Counted from the first letter of the stretch, positions 1-13,900 are shown. The stretch is 61,000 nt of DNA from Neocallimastix lanati (nom. inval.) (GCA_016946835.1 JACVTC010000168.1:64001-125000), one strand, 5' to 3'. Numbers and translations are program-made. Notes: a model not told the origin generated them from the letters alone.

Positions 1-526
1 AATGGGAATATCCTATAATTTCATTATTAATTTCAGTTATATTTTTATTTTATTTATGGTTTATTCAATTAAAAACACAACCATTTTATGATATGACGTT
101 AAATAATATTTATGAATCTTTATATTTTTCATTTTTTATGATAAGTATTGAAATACTGTTATTACGGTTATTAAAATTTAATGAAAAAGGTTTTTCATTA
201 ATATTTTGTTTTGTATCTGAAATAGTATTTTTAGTTATTGGATGGTTTTTAAATAAAGTATTATATAAATATTTCGTTAACAAAATTATTGATAGAATTC
301 AAAAGAAATATAATCAACAAAATGTTATTAATCAATTAAAAGAACAATTAGAAGAAGAAAATAATGAAGATGGGAATATTAATAAATCATTAGAAACTAT
401 TGGTACAAAAAAAAAAAAAAAAAAAAAAAAAAAAGATAAAAAAAATTTATTAATAATTTTGAGTAAAAATGGATATAAATTATAAATTATTATCACTAAT
501 TAATTTTTTAATTAAAATATTAAATA

Positions 527-562
<36 letters not shown>

Positions 563-931
563 AGTCACTGAAAAAAAAATTCAAAAAAAGGAAAAATGTT
601 TCAATAATTATTCTGAAGCTGCTTATTTATGCAAATTTATAGTGTAAAATTATTCAAATATTTTAAATTAAAACAATACAATTTTTTTTCTTTAAGTGAT
701 AAATTAATGTTTAATATATTTTTAAAAAATAAAATAAAAATTAGATATAATCGTTCTATTGCGTCATTCTTTCTTGTTCAAAAAATTTTTAATGAATGGT
801 AGATTTATATATAGTTATAAATATTAATATAGTATGAATATAAACTAAAAATAAATAAATTAAAAAAAAAATTTAATGTGTAGTGTAAATGAATACTCAA
901 GAGAACCATACGTATGTATAATTATAATTCA

Positions 932-976
<45 letters not shown>

Positions 977-2186
977 TTTTTAATAATAACATAAATATAT
1001 ACTATATTATCATTTTGCATTAAAAATAAATAGATATATGTTGAATATTGGAATTTTTTACATGGAATTAGATTATTTATTTTAAAAAATAATTATTATT
1101 TTGAAGATTATAAATCGATTGTAGAATCAATTAATATTTTGACTGAAAAAATTTTATTTAGAGTTTCTAAATTGGATATTAACTATAAAGTAAAATTTCT
1201 AATTTATTATTCGCAATATTGCTATGGAATTACAAAAAACTTATTTAATAGTCAAAATAATGAAATACAAGATAGCATGTAATATTTTTTTTTTTTTTTT
1301 TTTATATGCATATATATAAATTAATAAATATATATTATATATTTAGTTAAAATATTAAAATAAATAGATTATTATTATCACCCAAATAATATATATATTT
1401 AAAATTAATTTAATAATTAATAATAATAATAATAATTTTATATAGTAATGAAAATATAGGATATGGTAGTGATATGATTAAAAATCTTGCAGTTGGATAT
1501 CATATAAGAACTGTTAATTCATTGAAAAATTTAACTATCGAATTAAAAGATTTATCAAATACTATTAATTTAAATACAGTAACACATTTAAATGAAATTT
1601 TAACTGAAACATTAAAAAAAGCAGAAAATTATTATTCTGTATACATTAATAAATTTCCTTACTCTAAAGAAGCAAATAATTTATATTCTTTATTTATGAC
1701 AAATATAGTGGTAAATTTAGTTTTTAAATCAAAAATAGAAATTAAAATGTATAAATATATATATATTTCAAAAAAAATTTTTTTGTTAAAACTTATTAAA
1801 ACTTGTATTCTTAATTTATGTCATATATTTAGCAAAAAGTTGATATAGACGTTTGTACTAATAAATACTTAAATATTATAATTAATAAATATCAATTATT
1901 TTTATTTAATTTAAAAAAAAAATTATTAATTAATTATAATTAAATAGGAAAAATATATGAAAATATTAGAAGAAAAAGAAAATGAATTTAAAGTTTTTTT
2001 ATAAAAAAAAATTTTTTTATGGTATATATTACTAATAAAAGGAAGATGAAGAAAATTTAGATCCTGGACATAATGAAGCTGTATTATATGAAAATTCAGA
2101 AGGGTTATCTTCTTTAACGGGTTCAAATGGATCCAGAAGATTTAAAGTATTAAAGTAAATATTTTAATACAATATATTTTGTTAGA

Positions 2187-2217
<31 letters not shown>

Positions 2218-2458
2218 ATATTTATTTATTTATTTATTTATTTATTTATTAATTAATTTATTTAAATTTATAATATTTATACTAATATATTTTAATTATT
2301 ATTATTATTATTATTTTTTTTTAAAATATATAAAAATTAATAAATTCAAAAGAAATAAAATGAGGAGAAAATTTCAAAAACCAATTTATAGAATGTTTTA
2401 TGTAATGCAAATATTTTTATTAACTATTGTATTATTAGGAATCATATGGTAAAAATTT

Positions 2459-2497
<39 letters not shown>

Positions 2498-4575
2498 AAT
2501 TAATTAATTTATATATATAAATAATGATACTATTATATCAATAGTAATTATGAAAATAGAAAAGTCTACAAAAATTTTTTAAGTGGAGTTAGTGGAATTA
2601 ATATTGCATTTCAATCTCCATATATTGTTTCAAGAATTAAGTATGATGTAAGGCTAACATCTCTTGGATTATCAATTGATGATTCAGAAGTTGTTAATAC
2701 CTATATGAAAGACTTAGAGTTAAATACGGATTTTTTAGAAAATGTTTATCTTCCACTTATTTATTTAAAACATAGTATGGAAAGCATAGATACATATACA
2801 ATTAAAATATTCAATTCTGATTTAATTAAGGAAATGAAAAATGAGAATTATTTTTTAAATATTATGAGAATACAAAAAAATGCAAGACTATATATAGATG
2901 AATGTAATATTTTTAGTGTTTAAAACTCTATATTTATATTTATATTAATATTATTTAATACTTGTTTATTTTTTTTTTATTTTTTTTTTTTTTTTAACAA
3001 CATAAAATTTTTTATAATATATATATTAGTTAACAAAACAGATGAAGACCCCCTTTTTAATACGAGAAAAAGGCTACAAATGTTAATATTGTTATTTTAA
3101 TAGTTACTTCAATGTATTATTTTATTTATTTAAAAAAAAACTATTAAATATTTTTCTCTCTTTCTTTTTTTTTTTTTTTTTTTTTATTTAAAATAATAAA
3201 CAATAGGTATTTTAAAGGTAAATAGTATAAACATGACTATTTCTATATAAATAAATAAAATTTATCTAATTGTATTAAGTTTTTTTTTTATTTATTTTTA
3301 TTTTTAATATGTAATATTAATATATTGTTATTATGATTTCCAATTTTATTTTATGATTATTAAAAAAAAAAAAAAGATAATACACAAAGTAGGTTTGGTC
3401 CATTATATTTGAAAGCTATTGATTTAGCTATAGTTGATAATCAGAAAAAAATGAAAGCAGAATTAGAATTTGTTTATTCTGTAGTAATAATTATGAGTAT
3501 TTTAGAAGTTTTTATTAATTTAATTGGTATGTTTTAGAAAAATTAAAAAATAGAAAAACAAACAATTTCCAATTATTAATAGAATAACTAAAAATAAAAT
3601 ATTATTATTTATATATTATTTTAACTATTTTAAATATATTTATATATAAATATATATAAATATAATAGTTATTATCCCATCTTCAAATAAATGTTATGAT
3701 ACATTGAAAAATGTATTTAATATATTTAAATATATTCCAAAAAGTAAATAATTATAACATAAAATTTTTAAATATATGTATAAAATTCAATTGTTCATTA
3801 ATTTATATATTATTACATACATACATACATTCATATATATATTTAAATCTTTTCTTTCTTATTAAAAAAGAGAATCTTGATGAAGTTATCAAAAATTATG
3901 ATGATCAATTAAAAGAAATATATGATATTTATACTTGTGAAAATATACAATTAGTTACCGGAGATAGTAATGAAAAAAAGAAAAAGAAAAATAGTACCAA
4001 AGAAATTAAATATAAATTTATAATCTTCTCTATTGGTATAGGAGTTCTCTTTATAATGCCATTTTTAAGTATAATGGTATATATTTTTAGTTAGATATAA
4101 TAATTAACTTATTAGTATTATTAAATATAAAAAAAAAATATTCATTAAAAATAATATATTTATTAATATATCAATACTTCTATAATTCATTATTAAGTTA
4201 TTTAAAGATGAATGCTTAAATATTCTCACTTTCTTAGGATATTCTGTATTTATTAATAAAAAAATTTAAAAAAAAAAAATAATAATAAAATAGAAAAAAA
4301 AAGACTATTCTCATTAAATAATATCAATAAAATTATATACATTATTTTTTTTTTTGTTTAAATTTATTATTTATAAGTCAAAAAGATTATATTATGCAAA
4401 TAGTATAGGATTACTTGGATTTGAAGCGCTATTCCAAGATACTATTTTTTTGGGAATTTATTATATGCAAATTTGAATGAAAAAGCAAATGATTTTAATG
4501 TATATATTTATATCATATTTATAGTTTTATTTATATCTTTTTATCAAATTTTAAAAATAGTTTTTCTTTTTTTTT

Positions 4576-4633
<58 letters not shown>

Positions 4634-4984
4634 AAAGGTTTAATTTTTATTAATAAAAAATAAATTTACTAATATATGTATATTCATTTTAATGATAAAT
4701 ATATTTATATTAATTTCATTTTTTCTTAATTCAAAGACAATAAATACTAAAATTAAGGCAGATACTAATGATGATATGGAAAGTTGGAGTTTTTTTAAAG
4801 AATATTTAGGTAAACCAGGGTGTGTAAGACCAGAAAGATTAAAATTCCAATGTGAAAAAAGAGAATATGATAGTGGTAAATTAAAAAGCAAAAAATAAAA
4901 AACAACTCATTTTCTATTACTATTACTATTATAATTATTTTTACTAATTATTATTATTAATTATTATTATTATTATTATTATTA

Positions 4985-5045
<61 letters not shown>

Positions 5046-5723
5046 AATATATGCATTTTCATTAATTATACTTTTTTTAATATATACATAAAAATATTTA
5101 ATTTTATTTACCTACAAAGAATATACCGAAGAATTGGCTAATTCTAATTTAAATTATATTTTGACTGAATATCAAAATAAACTTAATGAATTTTTAGGAA
5201 GCATTGAAATTCATCATGTTCCTTTGAATAATAAAGAAAATATTTATAAAATTTTCCAGAAATCAATAAACCATCCATTTATGCAATTCCATAATAAAGT
5301 AATTCATGATATCGCTGGACATACCTTACAATATAATGAAATAGGAAAAAAATATTTGGTTAAAAAGACCAATGATTTCTTAATATATACACTTTTATTA
5401 CATGCTTTTGGTTCATTCATTATTGTTTTATTATTTATAATATATATTACTAGAAAAATTAAGCATCAACTCCATATTATGGAAGCATTAACTAATGTTA
5501 TTTTCAGTATTCCATTGACAGTATATGATTCCAATAATAGGCTTAAAAAGTATTTAATTATTATTATTATATATATATCCATATATTTATTTATTTATTT
5601 GTTCATTTTTTTTAATATTATAAATTAAAAATCTAACCAAAATTATGTTTAATATATAATACTTTATAATATTAAATATTATAATTTTATAATAACAGTT
5701 TCATTGAAACAGGAAAATTTTGA
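1..5723 (+). CDS. multi-exon, multi-pass membrane protein, TmcB/TmcC-like (tentative); 5' end outside window
   Basis: An open frame runs in from the left edge (codons from base 3) and encodes three hydrophobic segments before a Lys/Glu-rich coil. The 3' part can be spliced with every phase matching: 1948-1992, 2042-2154, 2353-2448, 2545-2903, 3042-3081, 3390-3526, 3669-3743, 3871-4076, 4378-4499, 4737-4875, 5120-5549 and 5699-5723, ending in FIETGKF-stop. The one exception is exon 4378-4499, which is one base short. At least four more membrane segments are visible (around 2400, 3480, 4040 and 5410). Coding pieces around 564-800, 1080-1280 and 1474-1748 (with a KAENYYSVYINKFPYSKEA helical repeat) belong to the same gene, but their junctions were not resolved. 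The TPR-like piece followed by a membrane region recalls Dictyostelium-type TmcB/TmcC proteins, a family I believe is expanded in anaerobic fungi. The family call is tentative; the gene itself is well supported. Confidence 0.7.
2187..2252. repeat. (AAAT)n/(ATTT)n head-to-head repeat in an intron
   Basis: About eight TAAA units are followed directly by about eight TTTA units. The tract is therefore a near-perfect inverted repeat inside the 2155-2352 intron of the membrane-protein gene and would form a long A-U hairpin in the pre-mRNA. Confidence 0.85.
4565..4626. repeat. poly(T) tract in an intron
   Basis: An almost uninterrupted T run of about 60 bases lies in the 4500-4736 intron, one of the longest homopolymers in the window. 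Confidence 0.85.
4945..5044. repeat. (ATT)n microsatellite in an intron
   Basis: About 100 bases of ATT repeat with one GTT interruption sit inside the 4876-5119 intron of the membrane-protein gene. Confidence 0.9.
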
Positions 5724-6359
5724 TAAATATAAAATTTCAATATTTAATACTATTTTTTAGAAAGTTCTTAAAAAATTCATTTTAAATGATGTTTAATATT
5801 CTGATTAATATTCAAAATATAACTCATTTTCTTAATTTATATATTATATATTATTTATTAATTTTAAATAGTAATTATTTTTCAAAATTTCAATTTTTTA
5901 TCTATTTATTTATTCTTTTTTATTTATTTACTCAATTATAAAACTATATCTAGTATTACCGAATTGTTTAATATGAGAACGTTAATATTAAATAATTATT
6001 TACTCTTTCTTTTTGTATTACTTTTTTTATGTAAAAATGTGAATTACAATAAATATAATAAAGGGATATTATTTAAAAAAAAAAACAATAATATATATAT
6101 ATAAATTTATTTTAATTTAATGAAAGATTGCATATTTTTAAAAAGTAACATGATTATATTAGAATAATATAAAATATAGACTGAATATAATAAGATAATA
6201 GAAAAAAAGATAGTTAAATTTAAATATAAAAGTATAGATTAAATATAAAAAAATAATTAAAATATAAAGGTTATAAAAGTACAAATTAAATAATATAATT
6301 TATAATTACAACATAATAATATAATAGAATCTTAACTATATAACAATTGCATAATTATT
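5724..6359. other. A/T-rich spacer, no gene seen
   Basis: This is the 3' flank of the membrane-protein gene. It is almost pure A/T, and I see no open frame, RNA gene or structured repeat in it. Confidence 0.6.
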
Positions 6360-6830
6360 ATTAAATAAATAATAATAATAGTATTATTATTACTGATATA
6401 TGTTGTTCAAGTTGTTTATTAAATATAATAATATATTAAGTATTATGGCTAATAAGGAGAGAAAAGAATAGTACATTCATAATATTTATATAGAACATAT
6501 ATACATTTGTTACATATATAAAAGTTACAAAATGTATTTAAAAAGATTATTAACAGAAATTTACACAACATAAAATAATCGTATTAACTAATTTATATAA
6601 ATATAAATATAAATACACTTTAATAAATAAATATATAAAATAATGTGAATAAATATATAATATAATTAATAAGTAGTTATCACTCTCCCTCATATGAGAT
6701 TTTTATATAAAAATAATATTTGTAAATTTTAGTATTTTCGCACCATTTGAATTTTTTGTTAATATGTCAGCTAGCATGTTTTCCTTGTCTACATATTGGT
6801 TTAAAATTCTAGTACCATAAATTATTGGTA
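6360..6830 (-). mobile_element. Ty1/copia remnant: RNase H C-terminus plus 3' LTR-like end
   Basis: Read on the minus strand, about 6815-6725 gives VDKENMLADILTKNSNGAK. This contains the ADILTK motif that ends the RNase H domain of copia polyproteins. It is followed by a purine-rich stretch (TATGAGGGAGAG, about 6690) and then TGATAACTACT, the expected layout of a polypurine tract followed by an LTR start. The LTR-like part extends to about 6360. A related copy in the same orientation lies at 46880-47990. The rest of the element is missing. Confidence 0.65.
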
Positions 6831-8004
6831 ATTGTTAAACTTCTATTTAAGAAAGAAGTATTAATATAATAATTAAAATTATAAATACATTTATTCATTT
6901 ATGAAGATTTTGGATTAGAATATATTAAAGCTAATAAAAGAAAAATATAAATAATTGATATTTTTAATCATGAAATATTTAAATATATTTTAATCTGAGT
7001 TGTTAAAAAATAAAATATTATGAATTAATAATGAATATTTATAAAAATTAACTATTTTTTTTTATATATAAATATAAATATTTATTATTAATTAAATATA
7101 TTTCAGTTTTGACAATTTATTGTTTTTTTGTTTATTTTTGGGGAAAATAATTCCTTTTTTTTTTTATAATAATGGTAAATTTTTTTTTTTCCGTTATATA
7201 AATTACACACCTTTAATAATTTATAAAAAAAAAAAAAAAAAAAAACTTTAAATAATATAATAATTAAATATTAATTATTTTTATTGGTATTATATTCAAA
7301 AAAAATAACAGAAATTATCAACTTTGATTATTTTCAATTTTTGACAATTTGTTATAAATAATTTAGAATCAATATAATAATTAATATTAATAAAATTATT
7401 ATAATTCAATAAAATAATAAAGGAAAAATAATATTATTAATAGAGTTAATATAAATATGTACAAGTTATTTTATATACATAAAATAATCAATTTTAAACA
7501 AGTTCTATATATATAATAAAATATTAAACAAGTTCTATATATATAATAAAATATTTATTATATTAATACTATTTAATATAATATTATACCTATTCATTTT
7601 ATATTAGTTAATTATAAATATCTATATAAAACTTTAAAATAATAGATACATTTCGCAAAGATTCAAAGTAAAATATATATAATAAAAATATTTTTTATGT
7701 AATTTTAGGCACCTTTTTCTTTTTTCTCACAAAATTAAATTATATATATATATATATATATATTTAATTTTAATTGTATAATAATATAAAAAAAATTTAA
7801 TTAAAATATAATAAATTTTATATTTAAAATATTCATATGAAAAAATGAGAAATATATAGATTAATATTTTAATTAATTATTGAAATATTGAAATAGTATA
7901 TACTTTTTATATTATTATTTATAATTTATAATTTGTTATATATTGTTATTAACTAATTAATCAATAATATCGTAATATAAGTAATAATAATAATAATAAT
8001 AATA

Positions 8005-8059
<55 letters not shown>

Positions 8060-9560
8060 TAATAATAATAAAAATAATAATAATAAAAAATAAAAGGTTT
8101 TCAATATTAAAATTATTTTTAATAATTCTCAACTTTATCTTGAAATTCATAAAAAATTTGACATTATGTTATTTCAAAAAATCACCTTATATTTAATAAT
8201 TAAAAAAAAAATTTTATTTGAAACAAGTATTTTTTTTTTTTTTTTAAATTTATATTTATATTATAAGCATATGATTTTTCGTATTTTTATTTATTATTGA
8301 TTATTTTTTATTTGTAATTATTAATTTTATAAAGTTGTTTATTGCTATTATAAGTATTTTCATATTTTCATATTTTCTATCATTACTGTATAAAAAAAAA
8401 GGTGATTTTATGAAAATTAATTCTTTCTTTATTTTTAATTATATAATCATCATTAACATGTGATTTTTTTAACGATTGCTTTATATTAATATTCAATTAT
8501 TTATTATTTGTTATTAGTTTTATTTATTTAGTATTTATTATTAAAAATAGTTTTATTATTGTTAGCATAAATTAATAGTTTAAATATATATTATAATTAC
8601 TTTTTAGTTGTTGATAATATATTTATTTATATATATATATATATTTTTTTTTTATTTTATAATATATATATATATATTTATAAAATAAAAAAAAATAAAT
8701 AATTGTTTAATATGTTTATAAAAGAAATAGTATTGTGTTAAATTAATATATATTCAGAATAAAAATTAACTTTTTTATTATAGAATTTCAAAATGAATTT
8801 TAAAATGATAGAATTTCAAAATGAATTTTAAAATGATAAAGTTAAAGTTGATTATGGTAGTGACTACAAAACCAAGGGCAGTGAAGAATAAATTTTACAG
8901 AAAATGAATTTGACATGTTTTTTAGTCGAAAAGATTAGAAGTAATTAATAAAATTAAAAATTTCCATATATAGAATTCTAATATAAATAAAATTATATTT
9001 ATTTTATATTTAATTTAATTTATATATAAATTAAAATAGTTTTCTGATACATTTAATAAAATTGACATATTAATATAAATATTTATAATTAATTTTTCAA
9101 TGAATTTTTATAATTAGAATAACAAATGTAAAATATATATTAAATATCAAATTAATAAGTACATTAATGATTTTTAATGATTAGTAAAACATAAGTATAT
9201 TTATCTAAAATTTCCTTGTATATTTAAATTAAACAACAAATAGAACCTATGAATTCTATGATATAATCTATCATGTCATAAAACTCACCAATTAATCATT
9301 CAAATTGAAATTTTATATATATATTTTTTAGTAAAATAGAGATATATAATTTTTATATATTTATTTATTTTTCTATTTACATATCTATTTGATAATTGTA
9401 ATATCAATATAATAAAAATTATGTTAAAACTTTACATAGAATAATAACTATGATATTTATATTTTCATTATTTTTTATTAGAAATAATATTTTATGGAAT
9501 AATGAAATATATTTATATCATATATCATATATATATCATATCATTTATTGTTATAAATAT
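6831..9560. other. A/T-rich spacer with microsatellites, no gene seen
   Basis: No credible gene is present. It contains a (TAA)n tract at about 7981-8096, whose opposite strand gives a meaningless Ile/Leu frame. A tandemly doubled segment of about 28 bp lies around 8783-8837. A few (TA)n runs occur near 7741-7762 and 8630-8675. Confidence 0.6.
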
Positions 9561-9574
9561 TTTAATTATTATAA
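9561..9574. repeat. left target-site duplication of the SINE
   Basis: TTTAATTATTATAA here is repeated exactly at 10036-10049, on the other side of the SINE. Confidence 0.8.
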
Positions 9575-10035
9575 AAAAAAAAAAAAAAAAAAACATAGAC
9601 TTGCACATATGGGTACCCATCTCCCATATGGCCATACAGTTATTAATTAACTGTAAGGTGATGAGTTATTGGCATACTGTATCAGCTTCGCCGCTCTCAA
9701 TCGTCGTTACACACTGCCCGGAGATGCATTCCTAACGTTCCTACATATATCTCTAATGACCACGAGCATCAGAACGGAACCATTAACTCCTCCCTAGTGG
9801 GTGTAATCATTGGCGATTGGAAATTTTACAATCATCAAGGTCTATGCTTCAATTCAAAGCGTAGTATCAGGGTTGGGTGAAATAATCATCTGAGGGAAAG
9901 CCTTATGGACATCACGTGTGGTCTCATGATATCCCAGGATAGAAACCTCATCCGATTATTTGGTGCCATGCCGAGGATTCGAACCCCGCCCTCTACAGTG
10001 ACCTGTATCGTCCTAACCGACTGGACCAACATGGC
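9575..10035 (-). mobile_element. tRNA-derived SINE with a T-tail
   Basis: This island is much more GC-rich than its flanks and is bounded by exact 14-bp direct repeats (9561-9574 and 10036-10049), the signature of target-primed retroposition. On the minus strand it starts with a tRNA-like head (10035-9961), continues through an unrelated body of about 370 bases, and ends in about 19 T residues (the A run at 9575-9593 on the plus strand). Near its 3' end are two hairpin-capable stretches, one built from CATATGGG/CCCATATG (about 9606-9631) and one from CAGTTA/TAACTG (about 9638-9654). I see no open frame worth calling. A poly(T) rather than poly(A) tail is unusual but is known in some SINE families. 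Confidence 0.75.
9961..10035 (-). other. tRNA-Asp-like head with Pol III A and B boxes and a 3' CCA
   Basis: On the minus strand this folds as a tRNA: 7-bp acceptor (GCCATGT with GCATGGC), D stem GTCC/GGAC, and T stem CGGGG/CCTCG around TTCGAAT. It carries an A box (TGGTCCAGTCGG) and a perfect B box (GGTTCGAATCC), and ends in ACCA. The anticodon arm is TACA-GGTCAC-TGTA, one base short of a normal 7-base loop, and contains GTCAC as in tRNA-Asp(GUC) without the invariant U33. I read it as a SINE promoter and head, not a functional tRNA gene. The encoded CCA suggests descent from a processed tRNA. Confidence 0.7.
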
Positions 10036-10049
10036 TTTAATTATTATAA
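10036..10049. repeat. right target-site duplication of the SINE
   Basis: This is an exact copy of 9561-9574. It ends on the base immediately before the LTR that starts at 10050. Confidence 0.8.
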
Positions 10050-10383
10050 TGTTAAGGTTTTAGAGAATTAAATAAAAATAAAGTAAGGAAACACAAATTT
10101 TATTTATTTATTTATTATTTTTATTTATAAATTTATTTGATTTTATTTGATTTTATTTTATTTTATTTTATTTTATTTGATGATATTTAAAAATTAGTAG
10201 CAAAATTTACAACTATTTATACTTTTTTTTCAAGGCATAAAAGTTGTTCTTGCCACTAAATTACATTTTATTATTATTTTTCTTTTTATATATAAAAACT
10301 ATTAAATTTAAATTGATTTTTATAATCAATTATATAAAATTTAATTATAACAATATAAATAAAATACATTTATAATATTAATA

Positions 10384-10425
<42 letters not shown>

Positions 10426-10912
10426 CTATCTAAAATATTACTAATAAGAATTTATTTAATTGGCTAAAATTTTTATTACAATCTGTTAAAATATTCAAAT
10501 AAAAATAAAAATACTATTCTAATATAAAGGTTTTTAATAAAATAAAATATTTTTCAATATAAAATAAAACATTTCGATATAAAATTTTATAATAAAAGTT
10601 AAAATATAATATATAAATTTTTAATTATCAATATATAAAAATATTATTAATACAAATTTTCATTATTAATATAAAAATAAAAAAATAAGATTTATTATTA
10701 ATATTGTTAATATAAGTTTTAAATATATAAAAATATTACTATTAATATAAGATTTAATATAAAAATTATAAAGTTTAATATAATTTTTGATCTAATTTTT
10801 AATCTTTGAATTTAAAAATTTATTAAAGTACAAAAATAATAATGTACACATAATGTATTAGAAATAAATCGTAGATTTAATTAAGAATGCATTATTTAGT
10901 ACATTCTTATCA
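10050..10912 (-). repeat. 3' LTR of the Ty3/gypsy element
   Basis: This direct repeat of 17235-18102 is 863 bp long. Differences that I can see are confined to the TTTA-rich stretch after its start and the length of the poly(T) run near 10389. The rest matches by eye. Confidence 0.9.
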
Positions 10913-10930
10913 AGATGCCCCGACGAAGAC

Positions 10931-13900
10931 TCAAGCTTCTCTGTAAGCGGAGTTAAACTTTACTAAATTTTTAAAATGAACATTCCTATCGAGTTGTTTC
11001 CCAGTTTTCTGATCGATTAAGGTTGCCGTGTTGAATTGAATTTTTAAAATTTTAAATGGTCCATTGTAATATGGTTCTAGCTTAGTGCGGCTAAAGTTTC
11101 TAACAAGAACAAGATCACCAGCCTTTAATTCTTTTCCTTTTTTCATACTTATTTGTTCTTCTCGTCTTGTTGCCCAATACTTGTTAGCATTCTTCACATT
11201 TTCGCATGCTTCTCTAGTCCATTGATAATGACGAACAAATTTTTCCATTAAGATTTCATCATATGATTTACCTGCATTTTCAATTGTTCTTATGGCTATA
11301 TCATAAGGCTGTTGGTCTTCTCTTCCATATACTAATTCAAAACTAGAATGTCCAGTAGCTGTATTTTTGGTAGTTCGAAGTGCCCATAAAGCAGAAGGTA
11401 AAACTTCATCCCAATCTTGATTTTTCCTTCCTAATAAACGGAGTAATTTTCCAATTTCTTTATTTCGATTTTCAGTAAGGCCATTTGATTCAGGGTGGTA
11501 AGTAGCTACAAATTTAACATATACATCATAAAGATCAAGAAAGATTTTAGTCATATCAGAAGTGAATTGGACTCCATTATCAGTAGTAATAACTTGAGGT
11601 ACACCATGTCTTGCAAAAACGTTTATTAAAAATTTAATTATATCAGAGGAAGTTATGTTTTCAGTGGGTTCGGCTTCAACCCATTTGGTAAAGTAATCAA
11701 CAGTTACTATAATATATTGATTATTATTTCTTGTTTTTGGTAACGGTCCTATAATATCTAATCCTAAATGCACAAAGGGACCCTCCACTTTAGTTGGATG
11801 GTTTTCGGTTGGTTCTGGATATGGTTGAGGACGATTTAATTGGCATTTTTCACAATTACTAACAATTCTTTTGATATCTTTAATCATATGATTCCAATAA
11901 AAGTTTTTCTTAAGTCTTTGATATGTTTTGTAATATCCTTCGTGGCCAATATTATGAGCTTCTAAAATTAATTTAAACCTTTCATTTTCGTCCGTTATTA
12001 ATTTTCTATAATTTCCATTGTCGATAAAGTAATCTTCACCATCAATAACAGTAAACTTTTCATTAATAAATTCCTTTATAACCTTAGATAATAATTCTTC
12101 ATTATTTCCATTAGTAATTTTTGTTAATAATATCTTTCTCTCTTCCTTACTTTTCATTCTTGAAAGAGCATCAGCTAACACATTCTTTTTGCCTGATTCA
12201 TATTTTATATTAATTCCAAGCATACTAGCGGTTAGACACCATCTTGTTTGCCTTGCATTCAAAGGTTCTTTATTCTTAAATAAACCAACTAATGGTTTAT
12301 GATCTGTGTAAATAGTTGTAGGTAATGGATTTCCTTCAATATAAGATTTAAATTTAGTCATACAGTAAAATAAAGCTGTTCCTTCCAAATCTGTGATACC
12401 ATAATTCTTTTCAGTTTTCTTCAAACTTCTACTTATAAAGTGTATTGGATGCTCCTTACCGGTTTCTTCTTCTTTTTGTAAAAGAACTCCACCAATTCCA
12501 TTATACGAAGCATCAGTTCTAATGATAAAAGGTTTGTCAAATGACGGAAATTTTAGAATAGGTGCATTGATTAATTTTTCTTTTAGGAGTTCAAAGCTTT
12601 CTTGTTGTTCTTTATTCCATTCATATTTAGTATTCTTTTTCAATAATTTACATAAAGGTGAGGTAATTTGAGCATATTTAGGGATAAAGTCACGATAATA
12701 CCCTATTGCTCCTAGAAATGATCTTAATTCATGAATTGATGAAGGTGCTTCCCACTTCTTAATAGCTGTTATTTTACTTTCCATGGGACTTAATCCTTTA
12801 GTAGTAAGTTTGTGACCTAATACATCAACTTCAGTTTGAAGAAAATGGCACTTTTCAATATTAATTTTTAACTTGTTTTCTTTAAATACTTCTAATACTT
12901 GTTTAATATGAATTAAATGTTCTTCGATACTTTTTGAATAGATCAAAACATCATCAATAAATACGTATACAAATTCACCAATAAAAGGGAATAAAATTTT
13001 ATTCATTTCTCTTTGGAAGGTTGAGGGAGCTCCAGTAAGTCCAAAAGGCATAACCTTAAATTGATAATTTCCAAACTTAGTAGTGAAAGTGGTTACTTCA
13101 ACGCTTTCTTCATCCATTAAGATTTGGTGAAAACCAGAAAATAAATCAAGAGTTGTAAATATTTTAGCTCCTCCGAGACTATCAAAAATTTCATCTATAT
13201 ATGGAACTGAATAAGAATCTTTTTCTGTCATATCATTGACTTTTCGGTAGTCAATGCACAAGCGCCACTTTCCATTGTGTTTTAGAATGAGTACTACTGG
13301 AGATGACCATTCTGAACAGGATGGTTCTATCAATCCTTTCTTAATAAGCTTTGTAAGTTCTTCTTTTAAGATATCTGATTTTAATTTAGTTAACCTATAA
13401 CTTCTTAATTTTACTGGCTTTGCATTTGCTTTTAAACGGATCTTATGTGGTGAAAGTTTAGAAGGAGTTAGTTCTTCTGTTGAAGTGGCAACTATGTCAA
13501 TCATTTCTTTGAGAATTTTAATAATTTGTTCTTTATAATCTTTATTTAAGGTACTTAAAAATTCATCACTCTCAATAAATTCCATTGGAGTTAATTCCTT
13601 TATAATTTCCTTTTCATTATTCGTTTCTTTAACTTTTCTAATAGTGCAAATTATACTTTCTTCATCATAATATTGATTATTTATTTTAGCTATTTCTTCG
13701 TATTCACTTTCTGACAAAAGTTTACATAAACTGTTTAAGGTCGGATGAATAAATAAACAATGATCGATTTGAGTTTTAAAGTTTATTAACATATCATAAA
13801 AAGAGTCTTCTTTCTCAATAATTCTAAAGTCCGCATTAAATTCATAATTATTAATTTTTACTGGTAATCGAACAATAATTCCTTCCGAGTATTCTTCATC

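Noticed and set aside
7953-8150. Leu/Ile-rich open frame
   Set aside because: It is an artefact of a (TAA)n tract; the repeat accounts for most of its length.
6831-9560. A possible integrase-like peptide near 8850-8940
   Set aside because: The translation is short and matches no motif I can defend.
9961-10035. Functional tRNA gene
   Set aside because: The anticodon loop is one base short and lacks U33, CCA is encoded, and it is joined to a SINE body inside target duplications.
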